Shown piece after piece: positions 51,044 through 60,151 of a stretch of DNA of 64,000 bases. Origin of the DNA: Candidatus Poribacteria bacterium (GTDB lineage Bacteria > Poribacteria > WGA-4E > WGA-3G); assembly GCA_028821605.1 (NCBI GenBank), contig JAPPFM010000058.1, forward strand, positions 62,280 through 126,279, given 5' to 3'. Each line of letters begins with the position of its first letter. Positions within the stretch are counted from its first letter, which is position 1. The notes beneath the pieces were generated by a model, which saw nothing but the letters and a program-made list of their open reading frames with translations, was not told the DNA's origin and did no database searches. The translations under genes and the position numbers were made by a program.

Positions 51044-52060
51044 AAAAGTTTGAATTTGTGCCCATGTTTCCGCGTCTATCGGAATACCTTCCCGTTCCCG
51101 TCTGCGTTGCTCTTCCCAACCGCGTTCGCCAGGCATCCGAATTGCGTCAACGCCAGCAGCATGCTTCGCTGATTTGAGATACTCGATAAAACGTTCTATC
51201 TCTGCACTGAACCCTGGAAACGCCCTAAAACTCGCAATGTTAATTACCAGCACGAACAATCCATTGCCGACGCGGGCATCCTCACTCTTGCTACACCCCG
51301 CTCCCGTAAGTGCTCCCGACAAGATGTCAACAATGACACTCAACCCGAATCCTTTGTGCGCAGCAATCCCACCGAACGGCAATATGGAGGCGGGTGGCGT
51401 GCCATAGAAGTCGCCAGCATCAATGGTTGACTCACCACCTGCGTTAATCAACCACCCGTGCGGTACTGCTTCGTTCCGATGCTGTTTGACCCGAATCTTC
51501 CCCGACGCAACAACACTCGTGGACATATCCAACACAATCGGATCTTGCCCTTCAATCGGCACTGCACATGCGATCGGATTTGTAGAGAGTCTGCCTTCAA
51601 CGCCGCCGTGCGGCGTGACACACGTCCCACCCCCATGGTCGTTCGCCATGAGCAACCCAATCATCTCCGCATCTGTAGCGAGGCACGCGTACCCACCTAA
51701 CCTACCCACCTCATTGCACCGTGAAACAGCGACGGAACTTATATCCGTCTGCTTTGCCTTCTGAATTGCCAATTCAACGGCGCAGGTTGCGATTACGGGA
51801 CCGAATCCCCAATTCCCATCTAACACCGCGATGGATGCAGATTCGTGTAGCGTCTCTGTTGGAGCACCGGGCTGGATTAATCCCTCCTCCAATTCACGGA
51901 CATATTTTAGGAGGTGGATAACGCCGTGTGAATCGTGTCCGACGCGGTTGGCATCCACCATGGAGCGGGTCACGATTTCGGCTTCGGCTGCCGGGATATT
52001 TAATTCTTGAAAGACGTTGCGGCAAATAGAGGTGAGTTCTTCTGCTGTAAAGTTCGGCAC
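51038..52060 (-). CDS. Malate/L-lactate dehydrogenase-family protein (Ldh_2)
   Basis: A 340-residue NAD(P)-dependent dehydrogenase of the Ldh_2 family (malate, L-sulfolactate, ureidoglycolate and 2,3-diketogulonate reductases). Typical segments are NRVGHDSHGVIHLLKYV (catalytic His in DSHG), GRLGGYACLATD, TPHGGVEGRLSTNPIACAVP and PFGGIAAHKGFGLSVIVDILSGALTGAG, shown here in parts. The substrate cannot be fixed. It starts 24 bp after an epimerase gene that overlaps the DUF4435 gene, so it may end a long operon. Cytoplasmic. Confidence 0.88.
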   Translation of the reverse strand: MPNFTAEELTSICRNVFQELNIPAAEAEIVTRSMVDANRVGHDSHGVIHLLKYVRELEEGLIQPGAPTETLHESASIAVLDGNWGFGPVIATCAVELAIQKAKQTDISSVAVSRCNEVGRLGGYACLATDAEMIGLLMANDHGGGTCVTPHGGVEGRLSTNPIACAVPIEGQDPIVLDMSTSVVASGKIRVKQHRNEAVPHGWLINAGGESTIDAGDFYGTPPASILPFGGIAAHKGFGLSVIVDILSGALTGAGCSKSEDARVGNGLFVLVINIASFRAFPGFSAEIERFIEYLKSAKHAAGVDAIRMPGERGWEEQRRREREGIPIDAETWAQIQTFF

Positions 52061-52084
52061 GGGAAGGATCCTTAAAGGAAGGGG

Positions 52085-52912
52085 CTATACCCCTTTCGCC
52101 TGCTCTAACAATTCTGCTAACCGATCAGCAAAGCGGAGTTGGCTGTCGTCCTCTGGCGCATAACCTATTACTTTTCGGGCGTTGGCGATGCTCCAAAACT
52201 TATGTGAGTTGTCGCTGATGCCGTAGAAAATCTGGAACGGAATCCCGTTTTCGTCGTCTATGTTTTCCGTCTCAATGCTCTTGACGAAAAGTTGCACCTG
52301 ATCTCGGACGCTCAAATACGCGCCGAGTCCTCGGTGCATCGCCTTCAAATCGTCTGCTGAAGAATTCGCCATATCTGTCTCGCGCGGTCCACCGATACGC
52401 AATTGGACATTCTGAAGTTTCTTACCCTCAACATGTCCAGTGGCGAACACAAAGCCGAGGTGCTCATACGCCTCTTTTGCCCACCCGTAGAAGTTATCGG
52501 AGAGCGGACGCATTTCCGGTGTCACCACATCCCACTTATCTGCCCAGATAAGACGTTCGTAATAGTCGGCGGCGTGGTTGGAACTACAAACGACAACACG
52601 ACGGACATCGGTTTCAACGCAGGTTTGGTAGAGATTGTATGCCATTTGAACGTTGGCAAGCTCGTTCTCAAAACTGCCGCCCTTAAAGGCACAATGAACG
52701 ACTGCGTCAATGCCTTCAAAATGGTGACGGTATGCGTCTCGGTCGGGATCCGTGAGCTCGGCAATCTGAACCCCTTCGACTTCCTCTCCGTGTCGATTTG
52801 TGGCTTTCACATCCAGCAGTCCGAGTTCGTAACGTTGGCGAAATTCTGGGAGCATCCGCCCGGCGATATAGCCTGATGCCCCGGTGATAAGGACTTTTCT
52901 GCGGTTTTTCAT
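52085..52912 (-). CDS. NAD-dependent epimerase/dehydratase
   Basis: A 275-residue short-chain dehydrogenase of the extended type. The N-terminus KVLITGASGYIAGRM binds NAD, VVVCSSNHAADYY takes the place of the catalytic Ser motif, and Tyr-x-x-x-Lys is represented by Y-G-W-A-K (FYGWAKEAYEHLG). The family includes uronate dehydrogenases and sugar epimerases; this protein is most like uronate dehydrogenase-type members by its SSNH and YGWAK motifs. The start ATG overlaps the stop of the DUF4435 gene by four bases (ATGA), so it is translationally coupled to a defence-like gene, an unusual pairing. Confidence 0.85.
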   Translation of the reverse strand: MKNRRKVLITGASGYIAGRMLPEFRQRYELGLLDVKATNRHGEEVEGVQIAELTDPDRDAYRHHFEGIDAVVHCAFKGGSFENELANVQMAYNLYQTCVETDVRRVVVCSSNHAADYYERLIWADKWDVVTPEMRPLSDNFYGWAKEAYEHLGFVFATGHVEGKKLQNVQLRIGGPRETDMANSSADDLKAMHRGLGAYLSVRDQVQLFVKSIETENIDDENGIPFQIFYGISDNSHKFWSIANARKVIGYAPEDDSQLRFADRLAELLEQAKGV

Positions 52913-53697
52913 TGGGTAAGCCTCTGTTTTTGATCGGATAATTTTCTCTCTACCTCGTGTATTAATCTATTGAATAATTGACTTGAAACCGGTCTATCTA
53001 ACGCGATTGCAAATAGTCCATGGTGCGTCGTTTGAAACCTCAATTCACGATCAGCGGCATTTAGGAAGCGGAGCAATGTTTGGAAAAGCAGTTTGCCACG
53101 AAGTTGTAAACCATAAGCTTCCCTTATCTGTTGATAGCGTTCCTCTTGAGGAGGCAGAAATCCTCGACGTTTGAGAAATGCATCATCCAATTCAGTTTTG
53201 CCCCGCGGAACGATTTCGTCAAGTCCCTCCGCAACATAAGCTGCATCACCCTTTAGAAACGCTTCAACCTCAAAGGCAAACCATCTGCAAACAGCATTTA
53301 GGATTTGCTGATGAGTCTCATGCTGATGTGTTTCAAGGAAACTTTCAAGTTCAGCACTGACATACAAATCATTTTCAATACTATAGCCTTGTGTCCAAAT
53401 AACATCGGCATAGTCTTCAGGAATACCTGAGAACAACCACATGTCGCGGTCGGCGATAAAAGCGACAGGGACATGCCTGAAGTCCCCCAAACTTTCATAT
53501 TGAGAAAGTTCCTCATAAAGACGAAGTAGCGTATTTTTAGAACTCGCACTGAAAAAACCTACATCAAATCTTCCTAAACGCTCCACCAATGTCCTATAGA
53601 TGATTTCATCATCTTTACCTTCAACAATAATGTTTGACTTGTTAGAAAGACGTAGAGCAGTAACTAAATTCTCCACAGTAGGGGCGGGCAGTGACAT
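52909..53697 (-). CDS. DUF4435 TOPRIM-like protein (AriB-like, PARIS)
   Basis: A 262-residue DUF4435 protein. The TOPRIM-like acidic residues are seen as E26 in IIVEGKDDE and D83-x-D85 in FIADRDMW, followed by the family's GYSIEND segment (E108, N109). In PARIS (phage anti-restriction-induced system), AriB is such a TOPRIM nuclease, held by the ATPase AriA and released when a phage anti-restriction protein is sensed; it then cuts tRNA. Here the gene follows an ATPase gene by 24 bp, in the AriA-AriB order. DUF4435 also occurs in other ATPase-linked systems, so PARIS is a strong but unproven call. Its stop overlaps the start of an epimerase gene. Confidence 0.78.
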   Translation of the reverse strand: MSLPAPTVENLVTALRLSNKSNIIVEGKDDEIIYRTLVERLGRFDVGFFSASSKNTLLRLYEELSQYESLGDFRHVPVAFIADRDMWLFSGIPEDYADVIWTQGYSIENDLYVSAELESFLETHQHETHQQILNAVCRWFAFEVEAFLKGDAAYVAEGLDEIVPRGKTELDDAFLKRRGFLPPQEERYQQIREAYGLQLRGKLLFQTLLRFLNAADRELRFQTTHHGLFAIALDRPVSSQLFNRLIHEVERKLSDQKQRLTQ

Positions 53698-53721
53698 TCA
53701 GGTATCTTTTCCTTTATCTGT

Positions 53722-54882
53722 TTAATTACTTTTCAGTGGAATCTCTTTATGCTGATACCCAGAAAAGATGAAAGGTGAGTGCGTTGCAATGAAAAACTGA
53801 TTCCCAGTGCTTTGATCGAGGAGTGTTGGTAGAAGTAGTCTTTGCCAATCAATGTGCAGGCTTAACTCCGGTTCATCAATGAAGATAGGCATATTATTAT
53901 GAAAAGCGTTGTAAGAAAGAAAACTCAGCATCTGCTTTTCACCAGAAGAGAGTTTGTCAGAGGAAATAGCATCTTTTGCTTTTCCAACAGTAATTCCATC
54001 GTCTTCTTCTCCCAAAGTAATCCCGTCAATAGTTTCCCCACGAACAACCCGCCCAGTAACATGTATCGCTTCATATCGTAGAATCTTCCGAGATAACTCA
54101 GACAACACAGAAAACGGCTTACTCAATTGTTCCCGTTCCTTATTGACTTTCTGGATAGCGTCCAGAAGGGCGGAAGCATCTTGAGGAATCTCAGCAACTT
54201 TGTCCTTATCTGGATTGTTTTGTATCTTTTTTGAAATCTCTTCTAATACCTGTGCCTGGCGTGTGGTGATTTCCTCATAAATATCAGCGTATTTCCGCGT
54301 GAGTAGTTCACGAAGATCCTCTGTTGAGATCGAAGCAATGAACTTGTGTTCGTTGATTGACACCTCATCGGAAAATCTCAACATTGAATCTTGAAGCATT
54401 TCTGGCGCGGAAGCGCGAAATCTTATCACTGAATCGTCAGTGCCCGTTGCAACTCGCGAAAAACTACCCTCAATTCTTCTAAAGGTTGGAAAGAATAGAC
54501 TTTGCTTGGTCGTTCGCGCGATCCGTTTTTCAAGTGCATTTACCCAACCCACATCCTTCCGGGCGATCCTTCCGGTCTCCGCATCAATGACAATAAATTC
54601 ATACGTGCCTTCTTCTTCACCGAACCTGTAATCAAGTGTAACTTGGTCGGGTTTAACTCGTTCCATGCCCACAGCGAACAGTTCTGTTTGAATTGCAATG
54701 GAATGAAACGGAATTTCAGTAAGGATTTGCTCAAGGTGTCCACTGATGAGATACCACAGCAGTTTAAGGATCGTCGTCTTGCCTGAGCCGTTAGGTCCAG
54801 TAAAAATGTTTAAGTCCTCATTGAACTCAAATTCATTACCAAGCCGCTTATTGAGCCCCTTAACCTTAAGATATCGTATCAT
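53722..54882 (-). CDS. ABC/SMC-type AAA ATPase (AriA-like, PARIS)
   Basis: A 386-residue ATPase of the AAA_15/AAA_21 group. Walker A is GPNGSGKTT (29-37), the signature motif is LSSGEKQML, Walker B is FIDEPELSLH, and the switch His is in IATHSPFIF. The middle (about 150-270) is a helical insert with a coiled-coil-like part (ITTRQAQVLEEISKKIQ). There is no fused TOPRIM domain; instead a separate DUF4435 gene follows. This layout matches AriA of PARIS, though the protein is somewhat shorter than the E. coli version. The ATG at 54882 follows GTGAGG. An unrecognised 560-residue protein is encoded 44 bp upstream. Confidence 0.8.
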   Translation of the reverse strand: MIRYLKVKGLNKRLGNEFEFNEDLNIFTGPNGSGKTTILKLLWYLISGHLEQILTEIPFHSIAIQTELFAVGMERVKPDQVTLDYRFGEEEGTYEFIVIDAETGRIARKDVGWVNALEKRIARTTKQSLFFPTFRRIEGSFSRVATGTDDSVIRFRASAPEMLQDSMLRFSDEVSINEHKFIASISTEDLRELLTRKYADIYEEITTRQAQVLEEISKKIQNNPDKDKVAEIPQDASALLDAIQKVNKEREQLSKPFSVLSELSRKILRYEAIHVTGRVVRGETIDGITLGEEDDGITVGKAKDAISSDKLSSGEKQMLSFLSYNAFHNNMPIFIDEPELSLHIDWQRLLLPTLLDQSTGNQFFIATHSPFIFSGYQHKEIPLKSN

Positions 54883-54926
54883 CTGTTTACCTCACAGAGA
54901 TAGTTCCCAACGTAAAATCTGAATGC

Positions 54927-56609
54927 CTATGGAATCTCCAGCTTTTCCCTACAGTACCGCGCAAGCGTTTTTATTTCTGTGAGGACCTGTGCCTCGGTTT
55001 GGATCAACTGACTGAAGAGCGGCGATACAGGTTGTCTACTGAAAAGTCTGTCAAAGAAACCCTGTTGGACATAAGCCGGTACCCCAAAACGTGAAACCCC
55101 AACACGAATAGGATCTACACCGAGGTATTCAATTGAGAGATAATGCGCGACATCCTCTTTCGTAATCTTGCTCTCATGGATGCTGCCTGTATTTCTTCGT
55201 CCGTAACTCACCATATAGACCCTACCACTCATCTGGTTGAGGACAGTATAGCCACCCATATCAATTGCTTCATTCCAACATTTCTCAAATCCGTTTGTCG
55301 GGAGACGTTCGCGGAGCTCCTCAGCAGAACGGACGACAAACTTGTTTTGGTGCGGCGTTTTGATAATAAGAAACCCATCATCTCTCTCCTCTAAAGCGGA
55401 TTGTCCTATAGATAGGTCTACAGAATCTAAAGTCCAGACAATCCCATCTCGGATGCCCTTCGCCATGTTATGATGTCTCTCAACAAATTCACCATTCAGC
55501 GGATGGAGGCGATAAGCACCGCCGCCGTTAAATGTCTGGCGCAATTTCCTGCGGTGTTCTATGACAGAAAACCGTTTTTGAGAAACAGATATTTCAAGTC
55601 GGAGTGTATATCCAGTGTGTAAATCGGTTGTCAGATTCAGCTGAGATTGGCGAAGTTCAGCCAAACGTGTCAAGGCAGTCTGGCTTTTGGATAAGACGCG
55701 CCCAATTAGGTACTCGCGGCGAAGTCTTGGGATCTCCGTTGCGAGACGATCAAGCGTTGGAGCATCTAACTGCTCCAGCATAATCTTGTGTTCCCATCGT
55801 GTCCCGCGTTCATGCATCAAAATTTGGAACTGCTGCGTATCACCAGCAGCAGTTCGGATATATCCGAGTGCCGTCCAGGGGTCGAATGTTGCCCGGTAAT
55901 TCCCGCTGGTCTCCTCGTCCCCATTCGCCAAGATGCAATCTCGTCGTTCATATCGAGAATATAGCCCGAATTGAAACTCAAAATCCTCGTAGGGTGCCAA
56001 AGCCTCCCGCAAATCGCGTGCGAATTCACTTCCTTTTGCAAATCGCTTGAAAATTTGCTCGGTGCGTTTCGGCTGATTTAGGGCATCAAGAAACGTTCCA
56101 ATACGGATGCCGCCCTCCTCAATTCCTTCGTCTTCGCTTTTTCCAAAAACCTTAGTCTTGGTTTTGAAAGGCGGATTTCGGAGCGACACATCGCGCTGTG
56201 AGACGAGGTGCAACGCTGGATCATTCGTTACGTCCTTGAGTGCAGGCGCGTCACCGAGGATCTCCGCGAGTTTGACATCGTCAATCTTTTCCGTCAAGTC
56301 AACACCCCGTTTTAGTTCAGCAAAGTGGATGATGTCGTCAAGGCTGTACCGGATCGGTGCGCTTGAAGAGAGATTATCGTAGTTAGAGCGGTGGAAGCGG
56401 ATGCGCGGCTTGATACGAAAGACAGGTGTGAGGCCGTAATCCTTTAGTAATACATACAGCGTGACGGTATAGGAATCCGCGTGAACCTTTTGTGCAAGGA
56501 TTCCTTCCCGCTTTGCGTTGCTTTCCACGATTAATTGATCTTGGACGAGACGACTATCGTTGCCGAAAATCATCATCCGATGTTCTTCCCTATTATCATC
56601 TACTAACAT
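54927..56609 (-). CDS. Unrecognised 560-residue protein upstream of the PARIS-like pair
   Basis: A 560-residue soluble protein without signal peptide. I do not recognise its family. One stretch (FGLYSRYERRDCIL, RATFDPWTALGY, HERGTRWEHKIMLEQLDA; about 235-310) has the alternating Arg, Lys and Glu pattern of VTC/CYTH triphosphate-tunnel enzymes, but only faintly. The rest is mixed alpha/beta, with an Arg-rich helical part (about 310-345). GGAGG is eight bases before the ATG at 56609. It is the first gene of a tight run with the ATPase and DUF4435 genes (44 and 24 bp gaps), so it may be a third component or a passenger. It also neighbours ROK and CHAD genes, but with its own site. Confidence 0.65.
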   Translation of the reverse strand: MLVDDNREEHRMMIFGNDSRLVQDQLIVESNAKREGILAQKVHADSYTVTLYVLLKDYGLTPVFRIKPRIRFHRSNYDNLSSSAPIRYSLDDIIHFAELKRGVDLTEKIDDVKLAEILGDAPALKDVTNDPALHLVSQRDVSLRNPPFKTKTKVFGKSEDEGIEEGGIRIGTFLDALNQPKRTEQIFKRFAKGSEFARDLREALAPYEDFEFQFGLYSRYERRDCILANGDEETSGNYRATFDPWTALGYIRTAAGDTQQFQILMHERGTRWEHKIMLEQLDAPTLDRLATEIPRLRREYLIGRVLSKSQTALTRLAELRQSQLNLTTDLHTGYTLRLEISVSQKRFSVIEHRRKLRQTFNGGGAYRLHPLNGEFVERHHNMAKGIRDGIVWTLDSVDLSIGQSALEERDDGFLIIKTPHQNKFVVRSAEELRERLPTNGFEKCWNEAIDMGGYTVLNQMSGRVYMVSYGRRNTGSIHESKITKEDVAHYLSIEYLGVDPIRVGVSRFGVPAYVQQGFFDRLFSRQPVSPLFSQLIQTEAQVLTEIKTLARYCREKLEIP

Positions 56610-56659
56610 GGATGTACCCTCCTCGACTTATAAAACGATACCGTAGCGTCTGGGTTACC

Positions 56660-57634
56660 CTATCCGGTTTGGGACCGCTGTCGTGCCAGTGCTGCGGCTC
56701 CAAGGATACCGGAATTGTCCCCCAGTTTTGCCGGTACAATCTGGACCCCATTCAGCGTGTTAGGCAGTGCATATTTTTCCGCAGCTGCGCGGATATCGTC
56801 CAAAAACGTATCGTCCAGTGCTTCAACGACACCACCGCCGAGTATAATCATCTCTGGATTCAAGAAATTTACAATAGAACCAATACCGATGCCGAGGTAT
56901 TTTGTTGCTTTTTTGATAACTTTCAAGGTTAATTTATCATTTGCGCGAATCGCCTTTGCCAACACCCCACTCCGAATCGCCCGTAAGTCACCACCAGTGA
57001 GTTCGGAGATCACGCTTTTTTTTCCCTGTTTTAGAATCGCTTTCTGAAACTGTTTTGCCATTGCAGTGCGGCTCGCAAGTGCCTCTAAGCAGCCACGAGT
57101 ACCGCATCCACACCGCGGTCCCCCTGCTTTGACAATGATATGCCCGATTTCGCCAGCTGTTTTACTTGCGCCATGGAAAAGTTCGCCCTGCAAGATAATT
57201 CCGCCACCAATGCCAGTCCCTACAAAAATCCCGACGACGTTCTGAAAACCTTTCCCTGCCCCGAATACGTGTTCACCGAGCGTGCCAACGTTCACATCAT
57301 TGTCAACGAATGTCGGAATATTGACGCGCGCTTCTAATTCCTCCTTGAGTCGGACATCCTTCCAACGGAGGTTGGGTGCGAAAATAACAACGCCTGTGGC
57401 TGGGTCAAGTGGTCCCGGCGCACCAATTCCGACAGCCTGAATTGAGGCCGCGGCAACGCCTGACTTATCAACAGCCCTTTGGATAGATTCCGCGATCCGA
57501 TCAATTACAATGGATGGACCTTTATCTGCTTTGGTTGGGACTTTGGCGGTACTTAAGATATTCCCTTCTGAATCAATGACCGCCGATAGAATCTTAGTGC
57601 CACCCATATCTACACCGATAACATTCGTGCTCAT
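56660..57634 (-). CDS. ROK-family sugar kinase (glucokinase-like)
   Basis: A 324-residue ROK protein, most like bacterial glucokinases. The phosphate motif is GVDMGGTKILSAV at the N-terminus, the sugar site includes FVDNDVNVGTLGE, the catalytic region is GIFVGTGIGGGII, and the zinc motif is CGCGTRGCLEA preceded by GEIGHIIV. The start is the ATG at 57634 with GGGGAG nine bases ahead; a longer frame to 57673 has no site. It is downstream of two CHAD half genes. Some ROK kinases use polyphosphate, and CHAD binds polyphosphate, but no feature here proves that choice over ATP. Confidence 0.88.
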   Translation of the reverse strand: MSTNVIGVDMGGTKILSAVIDSEGNILSTAKVPTKADKGPSIVIDRIAESIQRAVDKSGVAAASIQAVGIGAPGPLDPATGVVIFAPNLRWKDVRLKEELEARVNIPTFVDNDVNVGTLGEHVFGAGKGFQNVVGIFVGTGIGGGIILQGELFHGASKTAGEIGHIIVKAGGPRCGCGTRGCLEALASRTAMAKQFQKAILKQGKKSVISELTGGDLRAIRSGVLAKAIRANDKLTLKVIKKATKYLGIGIGSIVNFLNPEMIILGGGVVEALDDTFLDDIRAAAEKYALPNTLNGVQIVPAKLGDNSGILGAAALARQRSQTG

Positions 57635-57688
57635 TATAGTAGTCTCCCCTATGCGCACCTGCCACGAACGCACTTTAACAATTAGTCG

Positions 57689-58186
57689 TTATGATGCCAA
57701 GAATGACAGCAACTTTTGTTTGAAATTCATCATGGACAGTTGTTCCCATTTTTCTAAAAATATTTTGTAATCTGCTTCACGGGCTTCCTTCGTCCGATCA
57801 ATAAGCGTAGCAACACCTTGTGCCGAAGTTTCACATCCCGACTGGTATGCATAATCGGTTAAGACTTCCAAAACGACATCAGAATCGTGAATATCACCGA
57901 GGATCTCTTGCAAATCAACGATCAGTCTAAGAAGTTCGTTGTAAGTTGCTGAAACCTCTTTAGCATACGTCTTCGGTAACCGATAAGCAGCACGAAAAAT
58001 TTCCATCGTATACCGGAGGCGTTTAATCGAAATCCGCATGTTGTGGAGTTCTTCGCGCCGCGCTTCATCGCGGATGAACGGTTCCCACGTGTAGACCTCC
58101 TCTACCTTTTGTGGGAGAATGACGCGTGCATTCTCGTGATAACTCTGCTTCGGCACAACACCGATGACTTTGTGCACTTTTGCCAT
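57689..58186 (-). CDS. CHAD-domain protein, C-terminal half type
   Basis: A 165-residue helical protein corresponding to the second half of a CHAD domain. The HNMRISIKRLRYTMEIF motif (conserved His, Arg, Lys) and LQEILGDIHDSDVVLEVL match the C-terminal repeat of typical CHAD proteins. CHAD binds inorganic polyphosphate through its basic helices. The upstream gene (58260-58724) supplies the N-terminal half type, 73 bp away, so the pair would make one full domain by assembly. No CYTH domain is attached. The downstream ROK kinase begins 54 bp after this stop. Confidence 0.82.
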   Translation of the reverse strand: MAKVHKVIGVVPKQSYHENARVILPQKVEEVYTWEPFIRDEARREELHNMRISIKRLRYTMEIFRAAYRLPKTYAKEVSATYNELLRLIVDLQEILGDIHDSDVVLEVLTDYAYQSGCETSAQGVATLIDRTKEAREADYKIFLEKWEQLSMMNFKQKLLSFLAS

Positions 58187-58259
58187 TTTTTAATTATACC
58201 TTGCGGTTCGATGCGGTCGGTTAGAGACTTCCAAGTTTCTCTCCGTATACCCTTCTCCA

Positions 58260-58724
58260 TTACATAAAGAATTCCAAAAACTTGGTTTCAAAATCGGTTT
58301 CTTCCAGTTTGGCAAAGAGCATCAGCATTGGTTTCCGAGCATCCTCCCGTTCCTGCTGTAAATGTTCGATTAATCCTCGAATGTCCGCCTGTTCCGCTTC
58401 AGTCAGAGTAACCAATTCTTGCTGAAAACGGGCGATAAGAACATCTAAATCGCGCACAGCTCCCATCGTCTGAGTTATCGCTTTTACCTTTTTGTAGTAT
58501 TTCTTGAAAGGTTTTTCTGGAAAGCAGTCCACGAAATTGTCCATGGCAGCGCGCAAGCGACGCGATGTAACGCGCATTTCGTGGACAAACTCAATATCCG
58601 TTCCCTCCTTGGCACCCTCCTTGTAAGACATCATCTTTTGAAAATAACTCACAATCACCTGCCGAGCCCAAGCTTCCAATGTATTGTCAGGCGAGATCTT
58701 TTCGATTTCCAAGGCTGTCGTCAT
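58260..58724 (-). CDS. CHAD-domain protein, N-terminal half type
   Basis: A 154-residue helical protein corresponding to the first half of a CHAD domain. The motif FVHEMRVTSRRLRAAMDNF and the GAVRDLDVLIARF helix are those of the N-terminal CHAD repeat. It stops where a full-length CHAD protein would continue into the second repeat, which is encoded separately just downstream. The two stop codons and separate starts are clear, and the gap between them is 73 bp, so this is not a single frameshift. The product is likely cytoplasmic and polyphosphate-binding. Confidence 0.82.
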   Translation of the reverse strand: MTTALEIEKISPDNTLEAWARQVIVSYFQKMMSYKEGAKEGTDIEFVHEMRVTSRRLRAAMDNFVDCFPEKPFKKYYKKVKAITQTMGAVRDLDVLIARFQQELVTLTEAEQADIRGLIEHLQQEREDARKPMLMLFAKLEETDFETKFLEFFM

Positions 58725-58840
58725 TTTTCCAGCATCCTCTATCTTAAGGACCCTCTTACCATCAATTTACTCGAAAAGCAGAACTTTCGCCAACAAAAAA
58801 TAGGCGAAAATACCCACGACATCTTGGCAACCTTCAACTA

Positions 58841-59926
58841 TCAAGATTTGGAACGATGACGAAGCAAATGATCTGTGAGGACAAGTGCCGCCATCGCCTC
58901 CACAATCGCGGGCGCGCGCACCAGCACACACGGATCGTGTCGTCCGCTCGCCTCTAACGTCACCTCGTTTCCGTCCACATCAACGGTCTCTTGTGGCTTC
59001 CCAATTGTCGCTGTCGGCTTGAAAGCGACTTGAAACAGAATATTTTCGCCGTTTGAAATGCCCCCTTGTGTGCCGCCAGAATTATTTGTACGCGTCCGAA
59101 TTCGCTCCGTTTCGCTGTCCTTTTGGAGATAAAAAGGATCGTTATGTTCAGACCCTGTCATCGTAATACCGCCAAAGCCGGAACCGATTTGGAAACCCAT
59201 CGTTGCGGGAAGAGACATCATCGCTTTTGCCAAATCCGCTTTGAGTTTGTCGAATACCGGCTCACCAAGTCCCACAGGAACATTACGAGCAACCGATTCA
59301 ATTATACCACCGAGAGAATCAAGGTCACGCCGCGCCTGATCAATGCGTTCTGCCATTTTTGGACCAACAATCGGGTCGGGACACCGGACAGGACTCGCTT
59401 CTATCTCTTCAAGCGTCACCGTGTCCGCATCCACTTCGGCTTCCAATGTATGAATCTGTTTGACATAAGCAAGTGTTTCGGTTCCGGACATCTCATGCAA
59501 AACCTGCTTGGCAATTGCTCCTGCGGCGACGCGCCCGATGGTTTCCCGGGCACTCGCTCTACCCCCACCTTGCCAGTTTCGGATACCGTACTTCTGCTGA
59601 TATGTAAAATCGGCGTGTGAAGGTCTATAAAGGTCTTTCAGGTGTTCATAGGCTGAGGGACGCGCGTCCTTATTCCACACCAGCATAGAGATAGGCGTTC
59701 CAAGCGTTTTGCCCTCAAAGACACCGGAAAGTATTTCAACGGCATCAACTTCCTGACGCGATGTTGTGAGATGGCTTTGACCCGGTCTCCGGCGATCAAG
59801 TTCAAATTGTATCGCGGATTCGTCCAAGTCAATTTGCGGTGGACATCCATCAACCACAACACCGACAGCACCGCCGTGCGACTCGCCCCACGTCGTAATC
59901 CGAAAAAGGTGACCGAATGTATTCAT
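58841..59926 (-). CDS. aroC: Chorismate synthase AroC
   Basis: A 361-residue chorismate synthase, which converts EPSP to chorismate with reduced FMN, the last step of the shikimate pathway. The signatures [34 protein letters not shown], and [12 protein letters not shown] are all present (each only partly quoted here), and the length is typical. No other shikimate gene is adjacent. It is 116 bp upstream of the CHAD pair and divergent from the membrane protease-like gene at 60152. Confidence 0.97.
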   Translation of the reverse strand: MNTFGHLFRITTWGESHGGAVGVVVDGCPPQIDLDESAIQFELDRRRPGQSHLTTSRQEVDAVEILSGVFEGKTLGTPISMLVWNKDARPSAYEHLKDLYRPSHADFTYQQKYGIRNWQGGGRASARETIGRVAAGAIAKQVLHEMSGTETLAYVKQIHTLEAEVDADTVTLEEIEASPVRCPDPIVGPKMAERIDQARRDLDSLGGIIESVARNVPVGLGEPVFDKLKADLAKAMMSLPATMGFQIGSGFGGITMTGSEHNDPFYLQKDSETERIRTRTNNSGGTQGGISNGENILFQVAFKPTATIGKPQETVDVDGNEVTLEASGRHDPCVLVRAPAIVEAMAALVLTDHLLRHRSKS

Positions 59927-59973
59927 TTAGTTCTACAGGCACGTTTTGTAAGCGCGCACCTTTACTTTTAGAA

Positions 59974-60003
59974 TTGTATATTTTGGACATTTTGTGATAT
60001 AAT
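59974..60003 (+). promoter_or_regulatory. Candidate extended -10 promoter
   Basis: TTGTAT (59974-59979), an 18-bp spacer and TGATATAAT with TATAAT at 59998-60003. It lies in the divergent region between aroC and the gene at 60152. Confidence 0.6.
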
Positions 60004-60151
60004 ATAACAGATTCTTTCGCAAAACGCAAGTAATTTAAAAGATTCTTAACTGTGGGGTTTTTGCTCTGCCTTCCACAGAGAGTCAAGACCTGTGGCACGT
60101 GAAAACGATTGCAATCACCACACGTCTTAACCGATAACCGACAACTATTCT

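Noticed and set aside
59927-60151. Possible small RNA or tRNA in the divergent gap
   Set aside because: A promoter is present, but I could not find a cloverleaf or other recognisable RNA fold.
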